From Gnetum montanum (taxonomy: Eukaryota; Streptophyta; Gnetopsida; Gnetales; Gnetaceae), in contig MNCI01008366.1 in NCBI GenBank assembly GCA_015680685.1, forward strand, positions 816,825 to 880,824: a DNA stretch of 64,000 bases. Direction: 5' to 3'. Of the stretch, positions 21,590-34,000 are shown piece after piece. The notes under the pieces are model-generated. The model ran no database searches and was not told where the DNA came from. It was given only the letters and a program-made list of their open reading frames with translations. The position numbers and the translations under genes were made by a program. Each line of letters opens with the position of its first letter. Position 1 is the stretch's first letter.

Positions 21590-24500
21590 TAAGTCGTTGG
21601 GAATGAACCATGTAAAGCTCTTCTGGACTCAGGTTTCGAAGTCAATCTAATATCATAAGAGATTTATAAAGCCTGGAACCTGCACCCATTAAGGAAGAGC
21701 AATATTCGCCTAGAGCTAGCCTACCATTCCATCACTGTCCCCTTGGGACTAGTGGAGGACATTGTTACCACTGTATGTGGGTGGTCGTATCCAGCTGATT
21801 TACTAGTGATATAAGTAAACAATGGTAAGGGGGACTTCCCAATAATAATGGGAAGAGCATGGCTAAGTACTATAGATGCATGCCTAGGAATCCATGATCT
21901 TTCCCTAGAAATATCCAAGAAGAATAGTTTTGGAAAGATTGAGAAGAAGAAAGTTCCATGCATTTCATATAGTGACACAGGGTTCCATTGCGTGCAAAAA
22001 TCATGGGTTATGCGAAGTTTAGCATTGCCTGCATGCAATCGATGTGCACAAGATATTAATATACAAAAGTACCTATATGCAGCAACCACAAGACAAGAAG
22101 ACACCCAGTGGCTAATGGCTGATCAAGAGAGCAATTCGCTAACATGCATGGAACTCACTGAGGAAATAACTAGTGCTTACATTGAAAGCATAGACACATT
22201 GGAGCAAGTTTGTTGCTAACTTTCAAGCTTTAACCTTGAAAACATCAACTGGGAAAAGTTGGAAATTCCTGAGAGATTTAAACAAGAGCCCTTAGATTTG
22301 AAACCATTGGCCATCGGTCTGGAGTATATGACCCTAGAAAACAGAAAACCGGTGATCACCAATGCAAGGCTTGTTCCCAAACAAAAAGAAAGATTGCTAA
22401 GAGTAATAAACAAGTGGTTAAAAGCCTTTGCCTAGTCATACCTTGAGTTAACTAGAATAGATCCTAGGATATGCTAGCATAGGATTTACACGGACCCCTC
22501 CATGAAACCTCGAAAACAACTGCATAGGCGATTGAACCCAAAATTGAAACAAATAGTAAAAGAAGAAATAGAACAACTTCTTAAGGTTGGGTTCATATAT
22601 CCCGTTGCTGATAGTGAATGGGTTAGCCCTCTAGTGATCATGCCTAAAAAGGGAGGCAAATGGAGGGTGTGTATAGACTTTAGGTTGTTGAACATGGCAA
22701 CATTTAAGAATCATTTTCCATTACCATTCGTTGACCAAGTCTTAGACCATAGTAGGGCATCACTATTATAGTTTTTTGGATGGTTATAGTGGATAAAATC
22801 AAATATAGATAGCACCAGAAGACCAAGCCAAGACAACGTTCACCAGTCCTTGGGGAAAATTTGCATATAAAAAAATTCCATTTGGCTTGTGCAATGCTAT
22901 TGCCACATTTCAATGCCTAGTTCTAAGCATATTCCAACAGCAGATAGGAAATGGAGTGGAAGTCTTTATGGACGAATTTTCCACTTATGGAACGAGCTTT
23001 GATCAAGCCTTGGACCAATTAGAGAAAGTGCTAAAATGATATGTAGAAACCAACTTAAGGCTCAACTGGCAGAAAAGCCATAGTACTTGGGCATAAGATC
23101 TTACAATTAGGAATAGAGGTAGACCCAGATAAACTTAGGGTCATCCAAGGAATCACCTAACAACTAGAAACTGTCAAAGACATTCGATCATTCCTTGGAC
23201 ACACTGGCTACTATAGGAGATGTATTGAGAACTTCTCCAAGATTTCCAAACCGTTGGTAGAACTAACGAAGAAGGATGCACCGTTCGAATGGACTAGGGA
23301 ATGTGAACTAGCATTCCAAACTTAAAAAAAAAAGCTTGTGGAAAATCCCATTCTACAAGCCCTTGACTGGTCCAGACCATTCCATATAATGATTGACGCA
23401 TCCAGTTATGCCTTAGGATCTGTACTTACACAATTAGATGACCAAAAATGTCCTTACTACATCCACTGTGCAAGTAGGAGTATCACCGATGGACAACTTA
23501 ACTACACAACTACTGAAAAAGAATTAATGGTTGTAGTATTTGCACTGGACAAGTTTAGGCACTATGTGTTAGTCTACAAAGTGTACATTCATATGGATCA
23601 TAGTGCAATCAGGTTCCTCATGAACAAGTCAACGGTTAGCCCTCGTATCATACGATGGCTAGTAATCCTACAGGAGTTCGATCTTACAATGATAGATTGA
23701 AAGGGCATCGAGAACATAGTTGCAGATCACTTCTCTCAGTTGCGCTGGGACAAAAAAGAGGATGAATATGTAACATCTAACAATTTTCCTGATGAAGCCC
23801 TCTTTGCCAGTGTAGTGAACAACCAACTCACGGAAACAAACTGGTATATTAGCATTCTTACTTATCTCCTTTCCCAACAAACACCACAGGAGCTAGACTT
23901 TAGGAAAAAATAATAGTTTCTTCATAGAGCCAAGTACTTCATGGAGATCAACAGACAACTTTACAAAGTCTGTCTTGATATCTTGGTTCGATGGTGTGTG
24001 CCCGATGAGGACCAACTAAGAGTTATCCAAGATGCTCATGAGGGCCTTGTGGGGGTCACTATGCAGGGAGATGAACGGCCAACATTATTTCAGGACGTCC
24101 ATCAATTTGTCCAATCCTGTGAGTACTGTCAACATGATGGGGGAATGACTGCTAGAATGGAGGGTCCACAACAATGGATTCAACCCTTAGAGCCCTTCAA
24201 CATTTGGGGAATAGACTTTATGGGGCCCATTACACCAATGTTAAATGGAAAAGCTTACATCATTGTTGCTGTTGACTATCTAATGAAATGGGCTAAAGCA
24301 GCTATGGTTACAGATTGCACATCATCTACCACTGCATGATTTATGCAACAACAAGTTGTAAATAGGTTTGGTGTGCCACGTGCACTTATCTCTGATAATG
24401 GAACACACTTCATGAGTGCAACCTTTTGGAAGTTGATGCAACGCATAGGGGTTGAACATAAATTGACTACACCTTATCACCCCCAAGCCAATAGCCAAGT

Positions 24501-25134
24501 CGAGGTTACTAATTGGGAGATTACTAAAATATTAACCAGGACAATTAGCAAATATAGGCAAGATTGGATCACTAAACTGAATGATGCTCTCTGGGCATAC
24601 TGCTCCACTTGGAAACTCCCTATAGGTTACTCTCCCTATGAGTTAGTATATGAAAAACTTCCAAAGCTTCCAATTCAAACCAATCTTCGTACACTATCCA
24701 TGGCATGTGACCTCCACCTTGACCTTGATCTAGCACAAAAACAAAGATTGGAAACTCTAAATGTGCTAGATGAAAATCGATTGGTTGCCCTGTCATCAAA
24801 TGAGTTGCACAAGGCACATAACAAGCAATGTCATGACTTGAGAATTTGAAAGGTTAAGTATTAATCAAGAGATAAGGTCCTCTACTAGAACCCCACACAT
24901 GTGCCACAAAGCACAAAATTTTAGACATTGTGGGAAGGACCTTACATTATTCATACAACCTTTTCCTCAGGGGCCATGACCATATACAAACCTGAAAGCC
25001 CTGATAAGAGATTATTGGTCAATATGCAACAAATCGTACCCTTTCATGAACTTAAAACAGCTAGTGTGCATAATACCTCTAAGAGAGGCCAACCTCGGTC
25101 ATTATTTCAGATCTCCTCCTTTCAATTCAGTTAG
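21590..25134 (+). pseudogene. Pol of element A: protease, RT, RNase H, integrase, broken
   Basis: Protease at 21600-21960 has LLDSGFEVNLIS (the DSG loop) and IIMGRAWL. RT at 22502-23130 has VGFIYPVADSEWVSPL and WRVCIDFRLLN; the catalytic box reads FMDEFS at about 22970, with Glu in place of the second Asp, a change expected to inactivate RT. RNase H at 23338-23700 keeps IDASSYALGS, EKELMVVVFALDKFRHY and MDHS. Integrase at 23941-24849 has a CEYC zinc half-site and the DDE residues: WGIDFMGP, ISDNGTHF, and SQVEVTN. Stops interrupt at 21653, 21813, 22435, 23698 and 24337, and a frameshift lies near 22770. It is complete in domain content but not translatable. Confidence 0.88.
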
Positions 25135-25140
25135 GGGGGA
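25132..25140 (+). other. Polypurine tract at the end of pol in element A
   Basis: TAGGGGGGA, in the context TTCAATTCAGT. Conserved in place in B (35495-35503) and C (40097-40105). It looks like a second, internal polypurine tract. Confidence 0.55.
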
Positions 25141-26579
25141 TGGACACCTATGCTGATCAATCAAGGCCCTCAGTTCCTTTTTAATTTTTTGTTTTACACA
25201 TTTTTGTTTTACAAATTTCTTTAACTTTTCTTATTTTTATTTTGCAACATTATTCATACTTCATTTATTTGCATGTTTATTTATTTTGTTTTGTTAAGTT
25301 TGTCACTTAATAAGTGCTCTGAAGATGGTATGAACTGTGTTCCATTAATTGCTAATGTTTGGTTTTTACCTTTGAGTTATGATGTTGATACTAAGGTATG
25401 GTTCTTTTGATATAATAGGCAATGAGTCCATGTCATCCATACATCCACGAATTTCTATGGTCTCTCTTGGCTTGGAAATGTACAGTCCCTTACTTAAATA
25501 ATAAGAACTATCAACGAATTAGTGACTGGGTATTTCTCAAACTAAGGAAGGACTCAAGGACTGAAAAGGGTGTGACTTCAAGGGAACTTGATGCATTTGT
25601 GCTAGCCATTCTCTTGGGTGCTTGAATGTTTTCTTCTTGGATTTTCGTTACCATTCTGACGTTGCTCCATTATCGAGGAGCTGAGCTAATAAAAATAACA
25701 AAATCTTTGCATGGTGTGGTTCTCACATAAAAATACAAAAAAAAAAACAGTGAGAATTCAAAGCACACCCCCCTAGATGAAATAATCATCTAGGCTACAA
25801 GCACTGGTTATGAAACTAAATAAACATGTTCCCTCTAACGAAGGCCCTTTCTCGCTCCCTACTTTCTCCTTTCTTGTTTCGTTGGAATGGTGGTGACTTT
25901 TTGGTAGAGGCATTCTTGTTACTTCAAGTGGATGGATTGGCCAAATGTGTTAATGCGAAGTCACTGAATGTGGATTGTTTGAGGTCAGATTTGGAATGAG
26001 TTCTACTTAGTAACATTAACCATGAAATACACAAGGGGCTGTACACCACCTTGTTCTTGAGACTCCATTCCATTCTCTCCTTCCCATCCTTCTTTCTTCA
26101 TTTTTCACCTCATTGCCGGTTATGTCAATAGTTCATTTTTTGGTTGATGCATTGTTTTCTTTTTGGTAAATTCTTGTGGTTAAGACTTTAACTCTTGCTT
26201 CCAAATGACATTTCTAGAGCCTACAAACTCTTTGAATGTGGGACTGCCAGGGCATTAAGGGCATGAGCCTGCTTTGGGGAGGACCCATTGGCATTCCTAT
26301 TTGGTGCATCAGTTAATTTCTTTCCCTTAAACATTTTTGCAATCACCATCTATTTTGTTCATTTCCATCTTTAACATCCATTTCATCGATGTCACAGTTG
26401 TCTCTTTTTCTCCATCTTTCTTATTCCTTATATTTTTCCATTCTATCGCTATTGGAGGTTCGCTCTCAGTCATGGGGGTCCTACTCTAATTTTTTCAATT
26501 TTCTCTAAACCCCTACACCTTAGGTAGTCACCAGTGTTATATCTCCAAAATCCGCATTAGCCATACCACAACTTAGCCA
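25141..26579 (+). other. Post-pol spacer of element A
   Basis: T-rich non-coding sequence colinear with 40106-41566 in element C. A second short G-tract (CATGGGGG, 26471-26478) is conserved. No frame is conserved between the copies. Confidence 0.65.
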
Positions 26580-27035
26580 ATGGATCTTTCACCAGGGCAA
26601 GGTATCAACTACATTGTGATTCATTTACCCTTGCTAATACAAGATTATTTTATGTGTGCAGATGGCAATCATACACCAATGGATTGGATTTGGAGGGAAC
26701 ATTTGGAATGGACTGGTGCTGAAGTAGTTATGCAAGGAGCAAGATCGATGGCGCGCTTATGGATGGACAACGAAAGGCACAATCTTGGCGTTGGTAACAA
26801 TAGACTTTTTCTTTTTTCTTTCTCTCTCTCTCTCTTCTCTCAGCTATCAAATAAGGCCAGATGTCAAATGTGTATGGTGTTCAGTCTTGTTGTCATGAAC
26901 ACTAATTTTTTTCCATGTATTGTAATGATGATCCGTTCACATGTCACCCCGTTCACCATTAGTATCATTCAAGTCAATAATCCCATACCTTCCCAATATT
27001 TTGTAAGGAACTCGAGGATGAGTTTTCATTCATTC
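26580..27035 (+). other. Small split ORF conserved between elements A and C
   Basis: ATGGATCTTTCACCAGGGCAAG (26580-26601) is followed by GTATC, a 60-bp intron-like stretch ending TGTGTGCAG, then ATGGCAATC at 26662. Joined, it reads MDLSPGQDGNH and continues WREHLEWTGAE, VVMQGARSMARLWMDNE. Element C has the same arrangement (41567-41588, 61-bp interval, exon 2 at 41650) and the same frame after joining, although C has a stop inside the interval. I infer the start of a former env-position ORF. The function is unknown and splicing is unproven. Confidence 0.45.
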
Positions 27036-27044
27036 ATGGGGGTA
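27036..27044 (+). other. 3' polypurine tract of element A
   Basis: ATGGGGGTA abuts the LTR start at 27045. Confidence 0.88.
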
Positions 27045-27853
27045 TGATGAGCTGTGATATCACGTACGCAATATTGCGTTGGCCCCTGGGATATTACATA
27101 CGTGATATTGCAGCCCGTCGCCAGTTCTATAAATAAGAGGCAGCTTTCCCTTGTTTCTCCATCTAGATCTAGACCTTAGCCAAACTATAGCAATTTTCCC
27201 ATTCCAGAGTTAGAATAATTTCCATGTGCCCGCAGTAGGAGTCTTAAAGTGAACGGATCTTTATTCAAGAAAATTGTACCTGAGCACACATTTGTGTAAG
27301 GAAATAAAGATGAACTTTTGGATAAATCTTGCAGCATGTGGACTAAGCTAAATAGGAATTAATTATTGTTAGATGTTTAAATGCTTTCCTAGATAATTAA
27401 ATCTCTCTCGACCCTCAACTCTCCTAGTTAAGTGCATTCAGTACGACCGCTTCGAGCACGTGTGTAATGCTTGGTAACCCAGTAACGAATAGTGTTTGGT
27501 AATCCCAGCAGCGTTGCACTGGTCCAGGGTGTGTGCCGCAAGTGGGAACGGATACTAGTGCTAGGAAAATTAGAACTTAGTTAATGAGTAGCTAATGAAA
27601 GTTAGCAACTTATTCTCTTCACCCTTCCGCATTAGCATAGGCGTTAAAAAGAGAAAAGATATAAAAATCACATACCTCAAACTTACCTAACCATACAACC
27701 GTGACAATACAGGTAAGTTTGGGAAGACAATGATTGATTAACCTTAAGTGTTCCATAAGGCGCGTAAGCACTTAGTCCTTGGAGTTCAACCGGATCGTGG
27801 GTGAGACGCTCGTATTTGTATGGTTGAGTGTAGGGGTACCTCGCCACTCATCA
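27045..27853 (+). mobile_element. 3' LTR of element A (809 bp)
   Basis: TGATGAG to CTCATCA, followed by the target duplication ATGTT. The U3 palindrome array is about 34 bp longer than in the 5' LTR; the rest aligns closely. TATA box near 27128. Confidence 0.92.
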
Positions 27854-27858
27854 ATGTT

Positions 27859-28322
27859 CATGCACATAGTTAATTAATTATTAGTAAGTAATCAAAGCAC
27901 ATAAGTACAGCCATCTCAAGCATACATTATTCTTGGTAATCTTAGTAGCACTTATGCTTGGTAACCCAATAGCTTTGCAACGTGTTTAGGTGTGTACAAT
28001 GGATGGGAACATATGCTTATGTTAGCATTAGTTAAGGAATTGATTAGTTTTTAGAATAATTAGACATTTAATTACTTTATTTTGTACACTTAGGAAAATT
28101 AAATGAAAAACATAAAAATAATACAAATCATATAACTTAGTTACACTTAACCACACCATTAAACCTCACAAGTAGAACTAGGAACACAATGATTACATCT
28201 TTAAAATTCACTGCCTAGATCAAGTGTACTTAGAGAGATAAAGTCTACAAAATTTGACTAGATCACTTAGTGAACACTAGTGATTCATATGGTTGGGCGT
28301 AGGGACTGCTTGCTACTCATCA
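27859..28322 (+). mobile_element. 5' LTR of element B, right piece
   Basis: Continues the LTR interrupted by element A: CATGCACATAGTTAATTAAT matches 48723 onward. It ends CTACTCATCA immediately before the PBS. Confidence 0.85.
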
Positions 28323-28323
28323 T

Positions 28324-28341
28324 TGGCACCATTGCTAGGAA
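28324..28341 (+). other. Primer binding site of element B, tRNA-Asp type
   Basis: TGGCACCATTGCTAGGAA, 13 of 18 positions as in the tRNA-Asp PBS. The differences are transitions. Confidence 0.7.
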
Positions 28342-28439
28342 CTTTAGTTGGCTACATGCACTACCTAAGAGTTAGTGAAATTATTAAATGACATTGTAAT
28401 GAACCTTAAAGTTGAAGTTATTAAGAAAAATAATATTAA

Positions 28440-30960
28440 CAAAAGCACACTATTTTTCATAAGAACTAATATTGCTTCTTCTTGTAGGCAAGAATCTCTG
28501 CCACTATTTAAGCACACTTTCAATCAAAGACAAGAAGGCCTAAAACCACCCGTGCCCTAACAATGCAAAGTAATCTATACTCATCTTGATGAGTATGTTC
28601 TAGATTTCACCTTCATCCTATACTAAGATGAAAAATACAGTGAAGGAACATGGAGGGCAACATCATGTTGCCTTCCAATTGATCAATTCCTATGATGCTG
28701 CTCCATAGTCTCATGAGATTAGGCACCAAGGGGCTCAATTCTAAGTACATTGTGCAAGATCACAACTACTAGGATTATCATCCCACATATGCATAATGAA
28801 GGAAAGATTAACATATGGAGGCATGTTATGAGGAATCAAAAGGTAAGTGATTCACAAACCCCTTGTTCCTGTTGGGCCAAAAGGAAGAAGAGGATCCCTT
28901 CTTAGGGGGTTCTCAAAATGCTAACTCTCCTCCCCTTCTCTTTAATGAAGGGACCCTTAATTAGAATTTACAGTCAAATATAAACAACCTTGATTTGGGG
29001 AAGATCAGGTCCCATGACCATGAGGGCTCCAAAGAAGGGAGTCAAGCTGGAACAATGATAAGCACCATGATAAAGATAAACATGGTGATTATGGTTGGGA
29101 CCAAATGATAAAAAGTACTAGTCACCATTCTAGTGCAATTCCTCCTTCCTCTTCACCTTCTTCATCCTCATCGTCTTCCTACTCCAGCTCCAATTGAAGC
29201 TGTAGAGGAAGAAACTGTGATGGAGGTGACCAATGAGATACAGATTATTATAGACCCTACCGAAATAGTAGAGATCAGAGGCATGGGAAATCAAGGGAGG
29301 CTCATCACAGAGAAAGAAGGGACAACAAAGCACATCATGGGCATCATGGTCATCACAAGAGCTATGACTATGATTAGCCTTTGCTTACAACCAAAAACAT
29401 TATGAATATTGTAGAGGCTATAAGGATTTCAACAAGGCATGTAAAAAATAGTGAAATGAAATGGTTGGATATGAACAATATTCCCAAGTTCGAAGGGGGA
29501 TACAATTCTAATCCACAAAACCATCTCCAAGCCTTTCACTATGCATGTTCCTTACAGAATGTTGAGAACGAGTGGTAGAAATTGAAGTTATTTCAAAGAC
29601 ACTCATCAAGGAGGCTAAAAGTTGGTAGTAGTCCTTAGAACCAAAATCAATCAGACGATGAAGTACGATGCTTGAACTTTTTAATGAAAAGTATCAAATG
29701 TACTCTTGAGTATCTAACCTAAGGAAGCATATCCAAGGATGGGAGCAAGGAACACATGAATCCTGGGATGTAGCCATGGAAAAATATTACTCATTGTTGC
29801 AATGATGCCTAGGCCATGGCTTTTCTCAATGAGAGTAGCTCCACCATATCATAGATGGGCTCCAAACAAAAACGAGGAGAACTCTTAGGCTCTATGCCCA
29901 AGGGAGGCTTTTAGAACAAAGAGCCTATCAGATCCAAAGGCTAATCAAGCAAGTGGCCAAAGAAGAGGGTGAGTTGAGGACAAGGAAAAGTGTAGAGGAG
30001 TATAACTAGGACCCTTCCATTCACAAAAGGAAGGTATAGTTTTATGATAATGAGGAAAAGGCACCACTTGATGAACTAGTGCAATGCAAGATCTTGCAGA
30101 TACAAAAATCTATTTTTGAAATATCGGCCAAGGTAAACATAATGTGGAACTCTTTAGCTGAAAAGTTCCAAATTTCTCTACAAATTACAGGGAAGTCCAG
30201 AAGGTAAGGTAGTGATCGTGACCAAAGGAAAATGAAGGAAGTTGAATGTGCCCATTAGAGGGGTAAGGGGAAAGCTGTTGCCATTGAAGAGGGTAAAGGA
30301 TGATGATGGTAAGTGTGACATCTGCCAATATGAGAATCCTAAGGGATATTGTCCAACTATGTGATACTTGCAAGAATCTAGGGTGTATGGTCTTAATCCT
30401 AGATTGGCAAAAGGGTAGGTACCTAGGAGATTATCTTATTCTCAAGGCAACTACAAGCAGTTCCACCAACAAGCCTACTATTCGAATGGAGGTCCACATC
30501 AACCTTATGAGAAGTACCAAAAATGGTAGCACCCAAAGTCATGGGGGATGCCACCACCAAGGCAGCAGTACCCTTACTAGATAACTAAATCCATACGAGT
30601 ACTATGTTTAGCAACCCATTTCTTCGTAAGACTCTTATAGTCATGCCACTTTCCAACACCACTAGTACCCTCTTGAGTATTATAAAGCATAATCTCCAAG
30701 AGGCAAATCCCCATTTCCATATTACCCTTCTCATCTTTTTGCACCTGTACCTCCACACTCAACTTAGTTACCACTTGCTCCATCCATGTAGGACAAAATC
30801 CTAGCTCAACCGCAGTAAAGAAACGCAACAATGACTGTTAACTTACAACTCGCTCCATAGCTAAGTGCATAATAAGCCTTGAAAATGACCCTTCTTCCAA
30901 ACCAACAGTTCTATTAAGTCCTCACAAACACCTACGGCTGTTGACTCTGCTTCTCCTTCC
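28440..30960 (+). pseudogene. Gag of element B, heavily decayed
   Basis: Colinear with the gag of A and C. The core motif WLDMNNIPKFEGGYNSNPQN is at 29463-29525, and a capsid region follows to 30000. The zinc knuckle at about 30306-30350 reads CDICQYENPKGYCP, with the zinc-binding His replaced by Asn. A proline/tyrosine-rich tail reaches about 30960. Stops are dense, mostly TAG (29576, 30007 and others). Confidence 0.75.
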
Positions 30961-31099
30961 TACTTCGCAACATCCTTCAAGATTTCTTCAACCTAAATGC
31001 CTCTCAAAGTGCACACTATCATGTTGGCCCATGTAGTCACAAATTGGATAAAGGCTGGTCACCTTCCTAGGAAGAGATCTAATTTTGGGAGTCCCCTAA

Positions 31100-34000
31100 T
31101 TTACTTGCAAATCGCTAGGAATGAGCCTTGCAAGACTCTTCTAGACTTAGGTTTTGATGTCAATTTGATCTTTCATGAAATGTACAAAGCTTAGAACCTA
31201 TCTCCTCTTAAGAAGAGCAACATTCGTCTTGAGTTAGCAAATCAGTTCATCACCATTTCCTTGTGGATTGGTGGAGGACATTGTGACCATCATCTAATGA
31301 GTGGCAAGGTACTCCTATGCCCAACCATATTAATCATAAGTGTTTACAAACAATCCAATCAAATTTCATGGATGGAACTAGTTGTGCATCTAGATTGTTA
31401 TGCCTCGATCGCAGTTCATTGTCTTCCCACTCAAACTAGTGGTATCTTTGTCATGTATGGTTTAGTCCGAAGTGAGGCATATCATAATTGATGTTGTTTA
31501 GCCCTACACTACTCCTAATGATAATAAAGAGATCAATTATTTAATCTAATTAACAATGGACAGTAAAGTCTAAACTAGCCTATGTGTGATGAGTATCCAT
31601 TCCTAACCTTTTTGTACATGCCTTGGACTTCGTGCAACTATCGTTGGGGTTACCAAGCGTACCGTTACTAGGTGTACCAAACGATAACACTACTAGGTTA
31701 CTAAGTAGTTACACTTAAGTGCTCCTGATTAGTCAGACTCATTTCACTTAATGACGAAAATAATAAAGAGCAATAAATGAGAAACATTAATTAAGGAAAA
31801 TAGTAAGAAATAAAGTAATTAAAAATAATAATAAAGGTAAGTGGATGTTGCAATGATGGAAGTAATCTCAATCTTTATTACTGAATATGTAACATGTCCA
31901 AGTACGTCACACTCGAATAAGGATGTCGTACAATCACTTAACATCACACTGTGGGCATGCATTGGAAACTAACAAAATAAGAAATCTATCAGAATTTATG
32001 AATCCATCTATCTTTCATCTACTATATCCCAACTGTGCACCCAAGTGTGGTATTTATAGGCTAGCATGGAAGGGGTGATATCGAATCCCCAACATCAAAG
32101 GTTGTGCCCCGACATCAAATACCCAATATTGCAGCTCCAATATCGAATACTTGATATTGTAGCCCTACAAAACATGTCTCATCACTATTTGTGGATGGTC
32201 ATATCCTGCTAACTTCCTGATGATCCAAGTAGACAATTGCAAGGGGGACTTTCCAATCATCATGGGAAGGGCTTAGCTGAGCGCAATAGATGCGTCGCTG
32301 GGAATCAAAGACCTCTCCTTGGAGATTTTCAAGGAAAATGACTTTGGAAAATTTGAGAAGAAGCATGTTCCATGCATCATGTATAGTGACACAGGGTGTC
32401 ACTGCATGCAAAATTATGGATAGTTAAGAGTACAACAATCATAACATGTAGGCAGTGTACATATGTCATAGAAATTTAGAGGTGCTTATACATAATAGCC
32501 ACAAATTAGGAGGACATCTAGTGGTTAACAATTGAATCAGAAAGTAGTTCAACATTATGCGTGGAACAAACTAAGAGCTTGACAAGTGCCTACATTGAAG
32601 GCATGAATGAAATAGAGCAAATCCATTGCATATTCTATGATGAACCTAACGATATTAATTGGGGAGAGTTGAAAATCCCTGAGAGTTTTAAGTAGAAGCT
32701 TGTTGAGCTAAATCCTCTATTAGTCAAAATGGAATATGCTATTCTAAAAAATGGCAAGTTGATCATTATCAATGTCAACCTTACACCTATGCAAAAAAAG
32801 AAGCTGTTGGAGGTGGTCAACAAATGGTCAACAACCTTTGCTTAGACATATCATGAGCTAACTAGAATTGATCCAAGGATATGCTAACATCAAATTTACA
32901 TAGATTCCTCCATGAAACCAAAGAGGGAGCTACAATCGTGGTTGAATCCCAAATTGAAGCAAATCATCAAAGAGGAGATTGAGCAACTCCTCAAGGTAGG
33001 GTTCATCTACCCCATTGTGGATGGTGAGTGGGCTAGCCCACTCGCCATTGTGCCAAAGAAAGGTGGGGAATGTAGGGTTTGCATCAATTTTAGGCTATTG
33101 AACATGGCAACATTCAAGGATCATTTATGGAAAAAAGTTCTAGGCATTGCTATTACAAATTTATAGATGGTTATACTAGCTATTACCAAATCCAGATCGC
33201 ATTAGAGGATTAGGCCAAAACTACATTCATGAGTCCTTGGGGAACTTTTGCATACAGAAAGATGTAATTTGACCTACGCAATGCCCTTACCACATTCCAG
33301 TACCTTATCTTAAGCATTTTCTAATAGGAAATTGGTAGCAGGGTGGAGGTATTCATGGATGACTTCTCCACCTATGGGGCTTCGTTTGAGCAAGCCATGG
33401 ACCATTTTGAGCAAGTGCTAAAAATGTGTGTGGAGACAAACCTTAGGCTTAATTGGTAGAAAATCCAATTAATGGTCTAGGAAGGCATTGTGTTGGGGCA
33501 TAGAATTTCACAATAATGGATCAAGGTGGACCTTGAAAAAAAAAGGGTAATCTAAGGAATTACTAGACAACCTGAAACAGTTAAAGATGTAAGGTCATTC
33601 ATTGGCCACACTAGCTACTACCAGCACTTCATCAAGAATTTCTCTAAGATCACCAAATAATTAGTGGAGCTAATAAAGAAATATGCTCTATTTGTCTAGA
33701 TTAAGGAATGCGAGCATGCCTTCCAGCAACTCAAGCAAAAGCTCATGGAAACTCCAATTTTACAGGTACTTGATTGGTCTAGATCCTTCCACGTCATGAA
33801 AGACACATCCAATTATGTCTTGGGAGTCATGCTTATGTAGTTGAATGATCAAAAATGTCGTTACTACATCCACTGTATGAGAAGAAGAATTTTGGGTGCA
33901 CAACTGAACTACATCATAATGGAGAAAGAACTGATGACAATGGTGTATCCCTTGAAAAAATTCAGACACTATGTGCTTAGGTACAAGCTGTTTGTGCACA

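Larger units (their letters stand above)
18045..27853 (+). mobile_element. Element A: complete Athila-like Ty3/gypsy element, TSD ATGTT
   Basis: A 9.8-kb element with two LTRs (18045-18819 and 27045-27853), a tRNA-Asp-type PBS, gag, protease, RT, RNase H, integrase, a long post-pol spacer without an env-like ORF, and a PPT. ATGTT at 18040-18044 and 27854-27858 is a perfect 5-bp target duplication. The interrupted sequence is the LTR of element B. Stops and frameshifts make it non-autonomous. Confidence 0.92.
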
